A stretch of 55,775 nt of DNA from JAZLIT01 sp045617525 (GTDB lineage: Bacteria; Bacillota; Bacilli; Bacillales_A; Planococcaceae). The notes beneath the pieces are model-generated. The model made no database searches. It worked only from the letters and a program-made list of their open reading frames with translations, and was not told the origin of the DNA. This document shows positions 39,837-48,963 of this stretch, piece by piece. Every line of letters begins with the position of its first letter. Position 1 is the stretch's first letter. The position numbers were made by a program, and so were the translations under genes. The DNA is taken from the NCBI GenBank assembly GCA_045617525.1, contig JAZLIT010000016.1, positions 1-55,775 on the forward strand. Reading direction: 5' to 3'.

Positions 39837-41873
39837 ATGAATCGAATATTTCGATACACCATATTTTATGTATTAATTTTGCTAGTAATTATCGGTATTT
39901 TTGGCACGTTTAACAGCACTAATAGTACAGTAGAAGAATTGAGTTACTATGAATTCTTTGAGGAATTAGAAGCTGGTAAAGTGGATTGGGTTAAAGTTCA
40001 GCCAAGTAATAGCGTTAATGTAGTAACAGGTGCCTTCGAAGGTGCTGAAGAAGGTAAAACATTCGTTGTAAATGTTCTACAAAATGACCAGACAGCGATG
40101 GACGCTATTTTAGCGATCGAAAAGGATTATCCGAAAGTAGAAGTACTTGAAGCGAAGCAAACAAGCGGCTGGGTACAATTCTTCACAGGAATTATTCCTT
40201 TTGTTATTATTATTATTTTATTCTTCTTCCTATTGAGTCAATCTCAAGGTGGCGGTAATAAAATGATGAATTTCGGTAAGTCAAAGGCGAAACTATTTGA
40301 TGAACAGAAGAAAAAAGTACGTTTCACAGATGTAGCTGGTGCTGACGAAGAGAAAGCCGAGCTAGTGGAAGTAGTAGATTTCCTAAAAGATCACAGTAGA
40401 TTCACCGAAATTGGTGCACGTATTCCAAAAGGGATCCTACTTGTAGGTCCTCCAGGTACAGGTAAAACTTTACTTGCTCGTGCAGTAGCTGGTGAAGCTG
40501 GCGTTCCATTCTTCTCGATTTCAGGTTCTGACTTCGTGGAAATGTTCGTTGGTGTCGGTGCAAGTCGTGTCCGTGACTTATTTGAAAATGCGAAGAAAAA
40601 TTCTCCATGTATTATTTTCATTGATGAAATTGATGCTGTAGGTCGTCAACGTGGTGCAGGTCTTGGTGGTGGTCACGATGAGCGTGAGCAAACACTAAAC
40701 CAATTACTAGTTGAAATGGACGGCTTCGGTGCAAACGAAGGTATTATTATCATCGCTGCCACTAACCGCCCAGATATTCTAGATAAAGCATTGCTACGTC
40801 CAGGTCGTTTTGACCGTCAAATTACGGTTGGACACCCAGATGTAAAAGGCCGTGAAGCAATCCTTAAAGTACATGCACGTAATAAACCTTTAGCTGACGC
40901 TGTCGACTTAGGTGCTGTTGCACAACGTACACCAGGATTTTCTGGAGCAGATTTAGAAAACTTATTAAACGAGTCAGCACTTGTTGCGGCACGTAATAAT
41001 AAAAAAACAATCAACATGGCTGATATTGATGAAGCATCTGACCGTGTAATTGCGGGTCCAGCGAAAGCAAGCCGCGTTTACTCTGCTAAAGAGAAGAAAC
41101 TTGTTGCCTTCCATGAAGCGGGTCACGTAGTAGTTGGTTTATCACTAGATGAAGCAGATAAAGTTCATAAAGTAACAATCGTACCTCGTGGTCAAGCAGG
41201 TGGTTATGCGATTATGTTACCGAAGGAAGAGCGCTTCTTCACTACGAAGCAAGAATTACTTGATCGTATCGCAGGTCTACTTGGTGGACGTGTAGCAGAA
41301 GAAATCGTACTTGGCGAAGTTTCAACAGGTGCGCATAACGACTTCCAAAAAGTAACAAGCATTGCACGTGCAATGGTTACTGAATATGGTATGAGTGATA
41401 AAATTGGGGCAACTCAATTCAGCTCAAGTTCAGGTGGAAATCCGTTCTTAGGACGTGACTTCAACTCAGAACAAAACTTTTCAGAACAAATTTCTTATGA
41501 AATTGATCAAGAAGTTCAAGCGTTCGTAAATGCACAATATGCACGTACGACACAGATTTTAACTGAAAAACGTGAGTTACTAGATTTAATTGCACATACG
41601 TTAATGGAGAAAGAAACATTAAACGCGCAGGAAATTGAACATTTACGTGATTTCGGTACGTTACCAGAAGTACCAGAAGTACCAGAAGACGTTGTTACTG
41701 AAACAGCGGAAGAAGTTAAAGTCGTTGTAACGCCTATAATTGAAAAAGCGGGTTCAGCTACGATTAATCAAGAGGTTGTAGGCGAGAAAGTAGCGCCAAC
41801 AACAGCAGATTTACCGACTGAAAACACTGAAGCATCAAAACCACAAAATGGTATCGATGAAGATCGTAAATAA
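39837..41873 (+). CDS. ftsH: ATP-dependent zinc metalloprotease FtsH
   Basis: 678 residues. Two membrane helices (about 7-27 and 110-132) flank an external loop. The AAA+ domain has Walker A GPPGTGKT (204-211), FIDEIDAVGRQRG and the SRH arginine region RPGRFDRQ. The zinc site is HEAGH (426-430). It degrades membrane and regulatory proteins such as SpoVM. The hydrophilic tail after residue ~605 contains a PEVPEVPED repeat. The ATG at 39837 is 6 nt after GAGGAGG. A terminator follows. Confidence 0.98.
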   Translation: MNRIFRYTIFYVLILLVIIGIFGTFNSTNSTVEELSYYEFFEELEAGKVDWVKVQPSNSVNVVTGAFEGAEEGKTFVVNVLQNDQTAMDAILAIEKDYPKVEVLEAKQTSGWVQFFTGIIPFVIIIILFFFLLSQSQGGGNKMMNFGKSKAKLFDEQKKKVRFTDVAGADEEKAELVEVVDFLKDHSRFTEIGARIPKGILLVGPPGTGKTLLARAVAGEAGVPFFSISGSDFVEMFVGVGASRVRDLFENAKKNSPCIIFIDEIDAVGRQRGAGLGGGHDEREQTLNQLLVEMDGFGANEGIIIIAATNRPDILDKALLRPGRFDRQITVGHPDVKGREAILKVHARNKPLADAVDLGAVAQRTPGFSGADLENLLNESALVAARNNKKTINMADIDEASDRVIAGPAKASRVYSAKEKKLVAFHEAGHVVVGLSLDEADKVHKVTIVPRGQAGGYAIMLPKEERFFTTKQELLDRIAGLLGGRVAEEIVLGEVSTGAHNDFQKVTSIARAMVTEYGMSDKIGATQFSSSSGGNPFLGRDFNSEQNFSEQISYEIDQEVQAFVNAQYARTTQILTEKRELLDLIAHTLMEKETLNAQEIEHLRDFGTLPEVPEVPEDVVTETAEEVKVVVTPIIEKAGSATINQEVVGEKVAPTTADLPTENTEASKPQNGIDEDRK

Positions 41874-41886
41874 CAATTAATAATTC

Positions 41887-41924
41887 TGGTCACCTGCATG
41901 CAAATGTAGGTGACCATTTTTATT
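41887..41924 (+). terminator. Terminator after ftsH
   Basis: Arms 41887-41899 and 41904-41916 (TGGTCACCT paired with AGGTGACCA, one G-U pair), then T-rich. Confidence 0.92.
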
Positions 41925-42058
41925 TATTAAAATTTAAAAAAGAAGTTAATCGTAATGAGCGTAAAATTTGCCAATTATTAATAGAGAATACTGTCGCCCA
42001 TTAGTGAAACTATGATATGATTTTTCACAAATGGATATAGATGATAGGTGTGAATGTG

Positions 42059-42826
42059 ATGATTTTAGTATTGGATGCAGGGAATTCGAATATCGTACTC
42101 GGCGTATATGATAAGGAACAGCTCGTTCATCATTGGCGTATGGTCACAGATCGTTATAAAACCGAGGATGAATATGCAATGCAGGTTAAATCATTTTTTA
42201 ACCATGAAGGCATTTCATTTGAACAAATAACAGGGATTATTATATCCTCAGTTGTACCCCCAATTATGTTTGCACTCGAATCAATGTGCATAAAATACTT
42301 CAAATGTAAGCCACTCATTGTGGGACCGGGTGTAAAAACCGGACTTAACATTAAATATGAAAATCCGCGTGAAGTTGGTGCAGACCGAATCGTCAATGCA
42401 ATTGCAGCATTAGCTGAATACGGAAGTCGTTCATTAATTATTGCGGATTTTGGTACGGCAAATACGTATTGCTATATCAACGAGAAGGGCGATTATATGG
42501 GTGGAGCGATTGCACCTGGTATTGCAATCTCAACAGAGGCTTTATACACTAGAGCTTCGAAGCTTCCTCGTATCGAAATTATGAAAACAAATCAAATCAT
42601 CGGGAAAAATACCGTCCATGCAATGCAGGCGGGTATCTTGTTTGGCTTTATTGGGCAGGTTGAGGGGATTGTAAGTCGCATGAAGGCAGTGAGTAAGGAA
42701 GATCCACTTGTAATTGCAACAGGAGGGATGGCCTCATTAATCGCTAGTGAAACGCAAATGATTGATGTAGTGGACCCATTCTTAACGCTAAAGGGACTTC
42801 ATTTAATTTATAAACGAAATCAATAA
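42059..42826 (+). CDS. coaX: Type III pantothenate kinase
   Basis: 255 residues, an ASKHA-fold enzyme for the first step of CoA synthesis, insensitive to CoA feedback. Motifs are LVLDAGNSNIVLGVY (phosphate loop), VGADRIVNAIAA, IADFGTANTY (catalytic Asp region) and GGAIAPGI. I take ATG at 42059, 8 nt after AGGTG; an in-frame ATG at 42041 gives six extra residues and has a poorer ribosome site. hslO follows 19 nt later. Confidence 0.95.
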   Translation: MILVLDAGNSNIVLGVYDKEQLVHHWRMVTDRYKTEDEYAMQVKSFFNHEGISFEQITGIIISSVVPPIMFALESMCIKYFKCKPLIVGPGVKTGLNIKYENPREVGADRIVNAIAALAEYGSRSLIIADFGTANTYCYINEKGDYMGGAIAPGIAISTEALYTRASKLPRIEIMKTNQIIGKNTVHAMQAGILFGFIGQVEGIVSRMKAVSKEDPLVIATGGMASLIASETQMIDVVDPFLTLKGLHLIYKRNQ

Positions 42827-42845
42827 GAAAAGAGGAAATACTTCT

Positions 42846-43727
42846 ATGACAGATTACTTAGTAAGAGCACTTGGCTTTGAAGGAAAAGTGCGTGCATTCG
42901 CAGTAAACACAACAGCAACAGTTTCGGAGGCACAGAACCGCCACAACACTTGGCCGGTCGTTTCAGCAGCGTTAGGCCGTTCAATGACTGCTTCAGTTAT
43001 GATGGGTGCAATGTTAAAAGGTGATGATAAAATCACAGTAAAAATTGAAGGTAACGGTCCAATTGGTCCAATTATTATCGATGCAGATGGGAAGGGCGAT
43101 GTTCGAGGTTATGTTACAAACCCGCATGTTCATTTTGAGTTAAATGAGCAAGGGAAATTAGACGTTCGTGCAGGTGTAGGAAATCAAGGTACGCTGACAG
43201 TCGTTAAAGATTTAGGCTTACGTGATATGTTCTCTGGTCAAACAGAAATCGTTTCAGGTGAAATTGCAGAAGACTTCACATACTATTTCGCGGCAAGTGA
43301 GCAAGTTCCTTCATCAGTAGGACTAGGCGTTCTAGTGAATCCAGATAATACAATTAAAGCTGCAGGTGGATTTATTCTTCAATTACTACCTGGCTGTGAT
43401 GACGAAACAATCGATGAAATTGAAAAGCATTTAGCGACAATTGAACCTGTTTCAAAAATGATTGAAAAAGGGTATACTCCTGAGCAAATTTTAGAAGCTC
43501 TTTTAGGCGAAGGTAAAGTACAAGTGTTATCGACATTACCTGTGAAATTCCAATGTCAATGTTCAAAAGAGCGTTTCGGTGCAGCGATTATCGGTTTAGG
43601 CGTACAAGAAATTCAAGCTATGATTGATGAAGATGGACAAGCAGAAGCACAATGTCATTTCTGCTTAGAGAAATATGAATTTGGCAAACAAGATCTAGAA
43701 GGGTTCATTAATGAAATCCAAGGTTAA
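42846..43727 (+). CDS. hslO: Redox-activated chaperone Hsp33
   Basis: 293 residues. The N-terminal substrate-binding domain is intact (TDYLVRALGFEGKVRAFAVN), and the C-terminal redox switch keeps all four zinc cysteines as CQC and CHFC. Under oxidative stress these form disulfides and turn the holdase on. The ATG follows AGAGGAAA. It overlaps the foldase gene by 17 nt; this coaX-hslO-yacD-cysK order is conserved in Bacillus, except for the insertion noted below. Confidence 0.97.
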   Translation: MTDYLVRALGFEGKVRAFAVNTTATVSEAQNRHNTWPVVSAALGRSMTASVMMGAMLKGDDKITVKIEGNGPIGPIIIDADGKGDVRGYVTNPHVHFELNEQGKLDVRAGVGNQGTLTVVKDLGLRDMFSGQTEIVSGEIAEDFTYYFAASEQVPSSVGLGVLVNPDNTIKAAGGFILQLLPGCDDETIDEIEKHLATIEPVSKMIEKGYTPEQILEALLGEGKVQVLSTLPVKFQCQCSKERFGAAIIGLGVQEIQAMIDEDGQAEAQCHFCLEKYEFGKQDLEGFINEIQG

Positions 43728-44652
43728 TCCTTCTTCTACATCGCCAAGCAATACCCCATTATCGCAAAGACGCTTAAAAACAAAACCGACGCTTGTTTTA
43801 CTTGCACTACTTTTGCTAGGAAATTTATTTTGGTTTGTGTTATGGCTATTACCATCAAATGAGAAGGGCAGCGATGAAAAAGCTGCCACTGTTGATGGTG
43901 AAATTATAACTCGTCAAGAGTGGTTAGCAGCGATTGAGGAGCGTTACGGAAAAGAAACACTTCAAAGTCTTGTGAATGAACGAGTTATGGAAAAGGCAGC
44001 TAAGGAATATAAAATAAAGGTATCAGAAGAGGAAATTGACTTTGAAATTGCTTTAATGCGTTCTGCGCAGGATGCAAACGATACAATGATTCAAATCTTA
44101 AGTCCGGAGCAGTTACGTGTCAAAATCCGCAGTCAACTTATTTTGGAAAAAGTACTGACGAAAGATTTAATTATTGAGGATGAGGCTGTAGCATCTTATT
44201 ACAAGGATAATAAAGCACTATACAATATTCCGACTACATATCGAACAAGCTTAATCGTCGTTGCGACGAAAGAAGAAGCAGAGAAGGTTCAAACAGAGTT
44301 GAAAAATGGCTCGGAATTTTCTGTTCTAGCACGTGAAAAATCAGTGGACATGTCGTCAGCTAGTTTAGGTGGCGATATCGGCTATGTTATGTCAGAACAA
44401 ACGAATATCGACCCTGCAATTCCTGCACTTGTGCCAAAAATCAAACAAGGGGATATAAGTGATCCGTTTGTTTTAATGGATGGAAAATACGGGATTGTAT
44501 TAGTAGATGAAATCATTGAAGGTAAGTCCTTTGCCTATGATGTAGCAAAGGGTCAGATTAAACGTCAATTGGCTATGGAGCAGCTACCAGCTACTGTTAA
44601 TCCAGAAGCCTTTTGGTCAGAGTTTAATGCCACTTGGTTTTACGGAAAATAA
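43711..44652 (+). CDS. yacD: PpiC-type peptidyl-prolyl isomerase, membrane-anchored (YacD/PrsA-like)
   Basis: 313 residues. One hydrophobic helix (PTLVLLALLLLGNLFWFVLW, about 27-47) after a basic N-terminus anchors it with the rest outside. A SurA-like N-terminal region precedes a parvulin domain (TYRTSLIVVATKEEAEKVQT, LGGDIGYVMSEQ, GKYGIVLVDE). No lipobox cysteine is seen, unlike PrsA, so it is an anchored foldase rather than a lipoprotein. The start overlaps hslO by 17 nt with AAGGG upstream. A terminator follows. Confidence 0.88.
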   Translation: MKSKVNPSSTSPSNTPLSQRRLKTKPTLVLLALLLLGNLFWFVLWLLPSNEKGSDEKAATVDGEIITRQEWLAAIEERYGKETLQSLVNERVMEKAAKEYKIKVSEEEIDFEIALMRSAQDANDTMIQILSPEQLRVKIRSQLILEKVLTKDLIIEDEAVASYYKDNKALYNIPTTYRTSLIVVATKEEAEKVQTELKNGSEFSVLAREKSVDMSSASLGGDIGYVMSEQTNIDPAIPALVPKIKQGDISDPFVLMDGKYGIVLVDEIIEGKSFAYDVAKGQIKRQLAMEQLPATVNPEAFWSEFNATWFYGK

Positions 44653-44654
44653 TG

Positions 44655-44691
44655 AAAAGCGCGCAAACAGAATTTGTTTGCGCGCTTTTTT
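44655..44691 (+). terminator. Terminator after yacD, possibly two-way
   Basis: Arms AAAAGCGCGCAAAC (44655-44668) and GTTTGCGCGCTTTT (44676-44689) form a perfect 14-bp stem with A and T flanks. It can also stop the converging chemotaxis gene. Confidence 0.95.
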
Positions 44692-44699
44692 GTATGAAA

Positions 44700-46184
44700 T
44701 TAAAATATTTTAGTAGATAACGCTTGTAGTTCCTTGTTTAACTCATTTAATTGTTGTGTTGAGGTTTGAATAGATTTTATATATTCATTTTCTTCATCAA
44801 TTGAAATAACGATTTCTCTCGTTATTGCAGTATTTTCGGATGATATCATTGCTACTTGGTGCAGCTTTTCTTGTGCCTGTTCAAATTCAGTTTTAACGAT
44901 TTTCATTGTCTGTTCATTTGTGAGTAATTCACTATTCGTCTTGGCGAAGGATTGTGTTAGTAATTTGAACATATGAGCAATTTCTTGAAGTAATTTCCGG
45001 CCGCTTTCCGACGCTTCTTTCCCCGCATGGGAATGAGATTGTGCAGCGTTTGATTTTTCAAAGAGAATATTTGTCACTGTATTAATTTCTTTTACAATTG
45101 TTGCACTTTGTTCGGCCAGTTTTCGTACTTCGTCGGCTACAATCGCAAAGCCTTTTCCGTGTTCTCCAGCGCGAGCTGCTTCAATCGCGGCATTTAATGC
45201 TAATAGATTCGTTTGGTCTGCAATATCCTTAATGCCATTTAATAATTTATTAACGGTAGCTAGACTATCCTGTAAATCATCAATTGTTGTAGCGGTTGAA
45301 TGTATTGTTGTATTAAGTACGTGAATATTTTGTGTAACAGTTTCAACTTTATGTAAGCTTTCTTCTAGATTATTATTTATTTCTTGAGATTGCTTTGCTA
45401 CCTCCACTGAAATAGTGGCAGAGTGATTCATTTGTTGGGCGGAAGCAGACATAGATTGATTTACATCTTCAATCATTGTAGACTCTGTTTCAATTGACTG
45501 AGCCATATGTTGAGCTGACGCTAAAATTGATTCGCTGACAGCATGCATTGTATTTGCGTTCTTATTTACATCAAGTACATTTACATTCAGTTTTTCATTT
45601 CCATTTTCAATCGCTTTTAATATAGTTGAAAGTTCTTCAATTAGGGCAGCAGCATGTTGCGCCTTTTTTTGAGCTTCTTCAATAAGTGACCACCCTGTTT
45701 TTGTTAGGATATAAAGTAAGGCTAGAATCCCCGTCACAATGGCATAAATTGTGATGAAGAACATGGTTTTTGTGTTTTCTCCTAAAAATTCAAAGGGTGC
45801 TGCTAAATAGAGCACAAATAAAATTACATTTATCGTTACTCCATAGGCCATTAATAATTTGTAATCAAAATAAGAGGCTGCCATAATAATCGTGAAAATT
45901 AAGATGTAATGTTTATTGAGTGCAAAGCCGTCTAAGAAAAATAACGCAACAACGACTAGGGCTGGCAATGCTATAAAAATATAGGCCTTCAAGCGGTCCG
46001 ATATTTTTAAGAAATAATTAATTGTAGATAAAGCACAAACAAATATGCCAGTTGCTATGAAGATCAGTGAATTACTTAAACCATTCATGAAAATTAATGG
46101 AACAATAATAAGGACTACTAAAATATAAATAACGAATAAATTGATACGGTGAACTTTATTGTAATTAAAGATGCTGTTTTCCAT
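44700..46184 (-). CDS. Methyl-accepting chemotaxis protein without an extracellular sensor domain
   Basis: 494 residues. The first ~165 residues are about six hydrophobic helices with short loops, for example VIYILVVLIIVPLIF and IFVCALSTINYFL. There is no periplasmic sensor and no HAMP. A long coiled-coil signalling domain follows, with the conserved hairpin NLLALNAAIEAARAGEHGKG (in the last third). It should form signalling arrays through CheW/CheA; the input is unknown, perhaps sensed in the membrane. The start is ATG at 46184 after AGAGAGGG. It separates yacD and cysK, which adjoin in B. subtilis. Confidence 0.93.
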   Translation of the reverse strand: MENSIFNYNKVHRINLFVIYILVVLIIVPLIFMNGLSNSLIFIATGIFVCALSTINYFLKISDRLKAYIFIALPALVVVALFFLDGFALNKHYILIFTIIMAASYFDYKLLMAYGVTINVILFVLYLAAPFEFLGENTKTMFFITIYAIVTGILALLYILTKTGWSLIEEAQKKAQHAAALIEELSTILKAIENGNEKLNVNVLDVNKNANTMHAVSESILASAQHMAQSIETESTMIEDVNQSMSASAQQMNHSATISVEVAKQSQEINNNLEESLHKVETVTQNIHVLNTTIHSTATTIDDLQDSLATVNKLLNGIKDIADQTNLLALNAAIEAARAGEHGKGFAIVADEVRKLAEQSATIVKEINTVTNILFEKSNAAQSHSHAGKEASESGRKLLQEIAHMFKLLTQSFAKTNSELLTNEQTMKIVKTEFEQAQEKLHQVAMISSENTAITREIVISIDEENEYIKSIQTSTQQLNELNKELQALSTKIF

Positions 46185-46334
46185 TGCTTAAAAACCCTCT
46201 CTGAATATATATTGGAAAAACTATACTTATTTACATATTATAGAATAATTATCCATTATACAATGGGGATTAGGTTGAGTATTTCTTTTAGGAGTATTAT
46301 TTCAGTATACATATAATATTGCTAATGCTTTTGC

Positions 46335-46364
46335 ATTCAAAGTAATATTAAAATTGCTTTGAAT
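46335..46364. repeat. Inverted repeat in the MCP-cysK intergenic region
   Basis: ATTCAAAGTAAT (46335-46346) and ATTGCTTTGAAT (46353-46364) are 12-bp arms with one mismatch around a 6-bp centre. No T-tract follows, so it looks like an operator rather than a terminator. It lies about 50 bp upstream of the cysK -35. The rest of 46185-46496 is AT-rich with only the cysK promoter recognisable. Confidence 0.6.
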
Positions 46365-46414
46365 ATTATTTCGATTGTTCTAAAAATTTATCGTTAAAAT
46401 GTTGGTCGACTTCG

Positions 46415-46443
46415 TTGACATGTATCCTTGAAATTGGTAATAT
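46415..46443 (+). promoter_or_regulatory. Sigma-A promoter of cysK
   Basis: -35 TTGACA (46415-46420, perfect), 17-bp spacer, -10 TAATAT (46438-46443). Confidence 0.8.
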
Positions 46444-46496
46444 TAAATAAACAATACCTATCTAGTTGGTAGGGATTAAAAAAAGGGGCGTATAAA

Positions 46497-47426
46497 ATGA
46501 GTAAAATTGCAAATTCAGTTACGGATCTAGTAGGCCGTACACCAATCGTTAAATTAAATAATGTTACAGGAGAAAATGAAGGTAACGTTTACGTAAAACT
46601 TGAGTTCTTCAACCCAGGTTCATCTGTAAAAGATCGTCTAGCTTTAGCGATGGTTGAAGCTGCTGAAAAAGATGGTTCATTACAACAAGGTGGCACAATT
46701 ATTGAGCCTACTTCTGGTAATACAGGTATTGGACTTGCAATGGTCGCTGCTGCAAAAGGTTACAAAGCAATCTTAGTAATGCCGGAAACAATGTCTTTAG
46801 AGCGTCGTAATTTATTACGTGCTTATGGAGCTGATCTAGTGTTAACGCCAGGTCCAGAAGGTATGAAAGGTGCTATTGCAAAAGCTGAAGAATTATCAGC
46901 TTCTGAAGGCTACTTCTTACCACAACAATTTAAAAATGAAGCAAATGCTGAAATTCACCGTTTAACAACAGCTCCTGAAATCATTGAAGCGTTTGATGGT
47001 CTTAAATTAGATGCATTCGTGGCAGGAGTTGGTACGGGTGGTACTATTACAGGTGCTGGTGAAGTATTAAAATCAGCATTTGATGGAATTGAAATTATCG
47101 CTGTTGAACCAGCTGACTCTCCAGTATTATCTGGCGGTAACCCTGGTCCACATAAAATCCAAGGTATCGGACCTGGTTTCGTGCCGGATGTATTAAATAC
47201 GAATGTATATGATTCAGTATTTACGGTAGCAAATGAAACAGCTTTCGAGGTTGCACGTAAAGTTGCACGTGAAGAAGGGATTTTAGTTGGTATTTCTTCG
47301 GGTGCTGCAATTTATGCTGCAATTGAAACAGCGAAGCGTCTTGGCGCTGGCTCTAACGTATTAGCTATTGTTCCATCGAATGGTGAGCGTTATTTATCAA
47401 CACCTTTATATGCATTTGAAGACTAA
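46497..47426 (+). CDS. cysK: Cysteine synthase A (O-acetylserine sulfhydrylase)
   Basis: 309 residues, full length. The PLP lysine is Lys45 in NPGSSVKDR, the substrate loop is EPTSGNTGIGLAM, and the phosphate-binding loop is GVGTGGTITG. It makes cysteine from O-acetylserine and sulfide. In B. subtilis CysK also joins CymR to sense cysteine status. The ATG at 46497 follows AAAGGGG. It has its own promoter and terminator. Confidence 0.97.
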   Translation: MSKIANSVTDLVGRTPIVKLNNVTGENEGNVYVKLEFFNPGSSVKDRLALAMVEAAEKDGSLQQGGTIIEPTSGNTGIGLAMVAAAKGYKAILVMPETMSLERRNLLRAYGADLVLTPGPEGMKGAIAKAEELSASEGYFLPQQFKNEANAEIHRLTTAPEIIEAFDGLKLDAFVAGVGTGGTITGAGEVLKSAFDGIEIIAVEPADSPVLSGGNPGPHKIQGIGPGFVPDVLNTNVYDSVFTVANETAFEVARKVAREEGILVGISSGAAIYAAIETAKRLGAGSNVLAIVPSNGERYLSTPLYAFED

Positions 47427-47440
47427 TAGGTCATTTTCTA

Positions 47441-47469
47441 AAACGCGGCTTCTCGGAGTCGCGTTTTTC
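47441..47469 (+). terminator. Terminator after cysK
   Basis: Arms 47441-47450 and 47457-47466 (AAACGC with GCGTTT, one G-U pair within), then TTT. Confidence 0.88.
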
Positions 47470-47556
47470 TTATGCCAATTTTCATATTATAAATAGCATA
47501 ATAATCAAGAATCGAGTTTAATAGAATTACAAAGTAGTAAAGGGGACATTTTCCGA

Positions 47557-48963
47557 ATGAAAGTTCAAACGTATACATTACAACTCACGAAGGATGAATT
47601 CTTCTATAGTTTTAAAGAGCAAACAAACGAACAAATACATACAGCGTTTTTAGAAAGTGGACGTGGAGGTAATTATACAATTGCAGCATGGAATCCTTTT
47701 GCAATTGCAAAATCGGTGGAAGGTTCATTACATATTACTTGGCAAGATGGGCACGAAGAAGTTCGAGTGGGAGAGGCGCTTGCACAGCTTGAGGCATTCG
47801 TAAATGAATATAAGTTGGATACTGATCTGTCTTTACCTGAATTCCAGGGGGGCGCAATAGGCTTTATTTCGTATGACTATGCACGAAAAATTGAACGTCT
47901 GCCGGAACTAACGGTGGATGCACTAAATGTACCAGATCTTTATTATTATTTATTTGATGCGTGGGCTGTACATAATGTGAAGACAGATGAAGTGACATTA
48001 ATGAAGCGTCCGGAATCTAAAGTAGATTTAGTGCAGTGGGCTGACGCATGGAAAAAGGCGGCGCGAGAAGGATTAGCTAAACGTATTTTCTATGCAGGCG
48101 GAGCTGTTGATGTTGTGCAAGATGAGAGTGAGCTGCAAATTTCGTTTTCTTCAGAGGCATTTCATCAGGCGGTGCGTGATATTCAAGAATATATTAGTGC
48201 AGGCGATGTATTCCAAGTGAATTTATCGGTGCAACAGGCGAAAAAATTAAATGCACCACCAATTGTTATGTACGAGGCAGTGCGTTCGTTTAATCCATCA
48301 CCTTATATGGCCTATATTGGCAGTGATTCATTTGCAGTGGTGAGTGGCTCGCCTGAATTATTGATAAAGCGTGCGGGTACAGCACTTTCAACTCGTCCAA
48401 TTGCAGGGACAAGACCACGTGGGATGGACGAAGCCGCGGATATTGCATTAGCAAATGAGTTAATTGAAAATGAAAAAGAGCGTGCAGAACATGTAATGCT
48501 TGTTGATTTGGAACGTAATGATCTCGGACGCGTAAGTCGTTACGGAACAGTAGAGGTTGATGAGTTTATGGTCATTGAACGTTACAGTCATGTGATGCAT
48601 ATCGTTTCCAATGTGCGCGGTGAAATTGCAGACGGCAAGACAAATACAGATGTTATTCGAGCAATGTTCCCAGGCGGTACAATTACAGGTGCACCTAAAA
48701 TTCGTACGATGGAAATTGTTGAGACATTAGAGCCTGTTCGACGTGGGTTATATACAGGTTCAATAGGATGGCTTGGCTATAACGGTGATATGGAGTTGAA
48801 TATCGTGATACGTACAGCCTTTGTACAGGACGGGGTGGCTTATATTCAAGCAGGTGCAGGCATTGTTATTGATTCAATCCCGGAAAACGAATTTATCGAA
48901 TCGCTAAATAAAGCGAAAGCAATGTGGCAGGCAAAGGCAATGGCGGAGGCGACGACAAAATGA
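47557..48963 (+). CDS. pabB: Aminodeoxychorismate synthase component I
   Basis: 468 residues, a chorismate-binding enzyme of the anthranilate/ADC synthase family. ISAGDVFQVNLSVQQ, RPIAGTRPRGMDEA, ENEKERAEHVMLVDLERND and FPGGTITGAPKIR are the conserved active-site stretches. With PabA it turns chorismate and glutamine-derived ammonia into aminodeoxychorismate for folate. The PIAGT motif favours PabB over TrpE, as does its folate-gene neighbourhood. The ATG follows AAAGGGG. It overlaps pabA by 4 nt. Confidence 0.95.
   Translation: MKVQTYTLQLTKDEFFYSFKEQTNEQIHTAFLESGRGGNYTIAAWNPFAIAKSVEGSLHITWQDGHEEVRVGEALAQLEAFVNEYKLDTDLSLPEFQGGAIGFISYDYARKIERLPELTVDALNVPDLYYYLFDAWAVHNVKTDEVTLMKRPESKVDLVQWADAWKKAAREGLAKRIFYAGGAVDVVQDESELQISFSSEAFHQAVRDIQEYISAGDVFQVNLSVQQAKKLNAPPIVMYEAVRSFNPSPYMAYIGSDSFAVVSGSPELLIKRAGTALSTRPIAGTRPRGMDEAADIALANELIENEKERAEHVMLVDLERNDLGRVSRYGTVEVDEFMVIERYSHVMHIVSNVRGEIADGKTNTDVIRAMFPGGTITGAPKIRTMEIVETLEPVRRGLYTGSIGWLGYNGDMELNIVIRTAFVQDGVAYIQAGAGIVIDSIPENEFIESLNKAKAMWQAKAMAEATTK

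Noticed and set aside
46185..46330. Sigma-D promoter for the chemotaxis transducer
   Set aside because: No TAAA-N15-GCCGATAT-like sequence is present on the minus strand.
46444..46490. CymR-type box in the cysK leader
   Set aside because: A TACC/GGTA-like repeat is present, but I could not match it to a CymR consensus with confidence.
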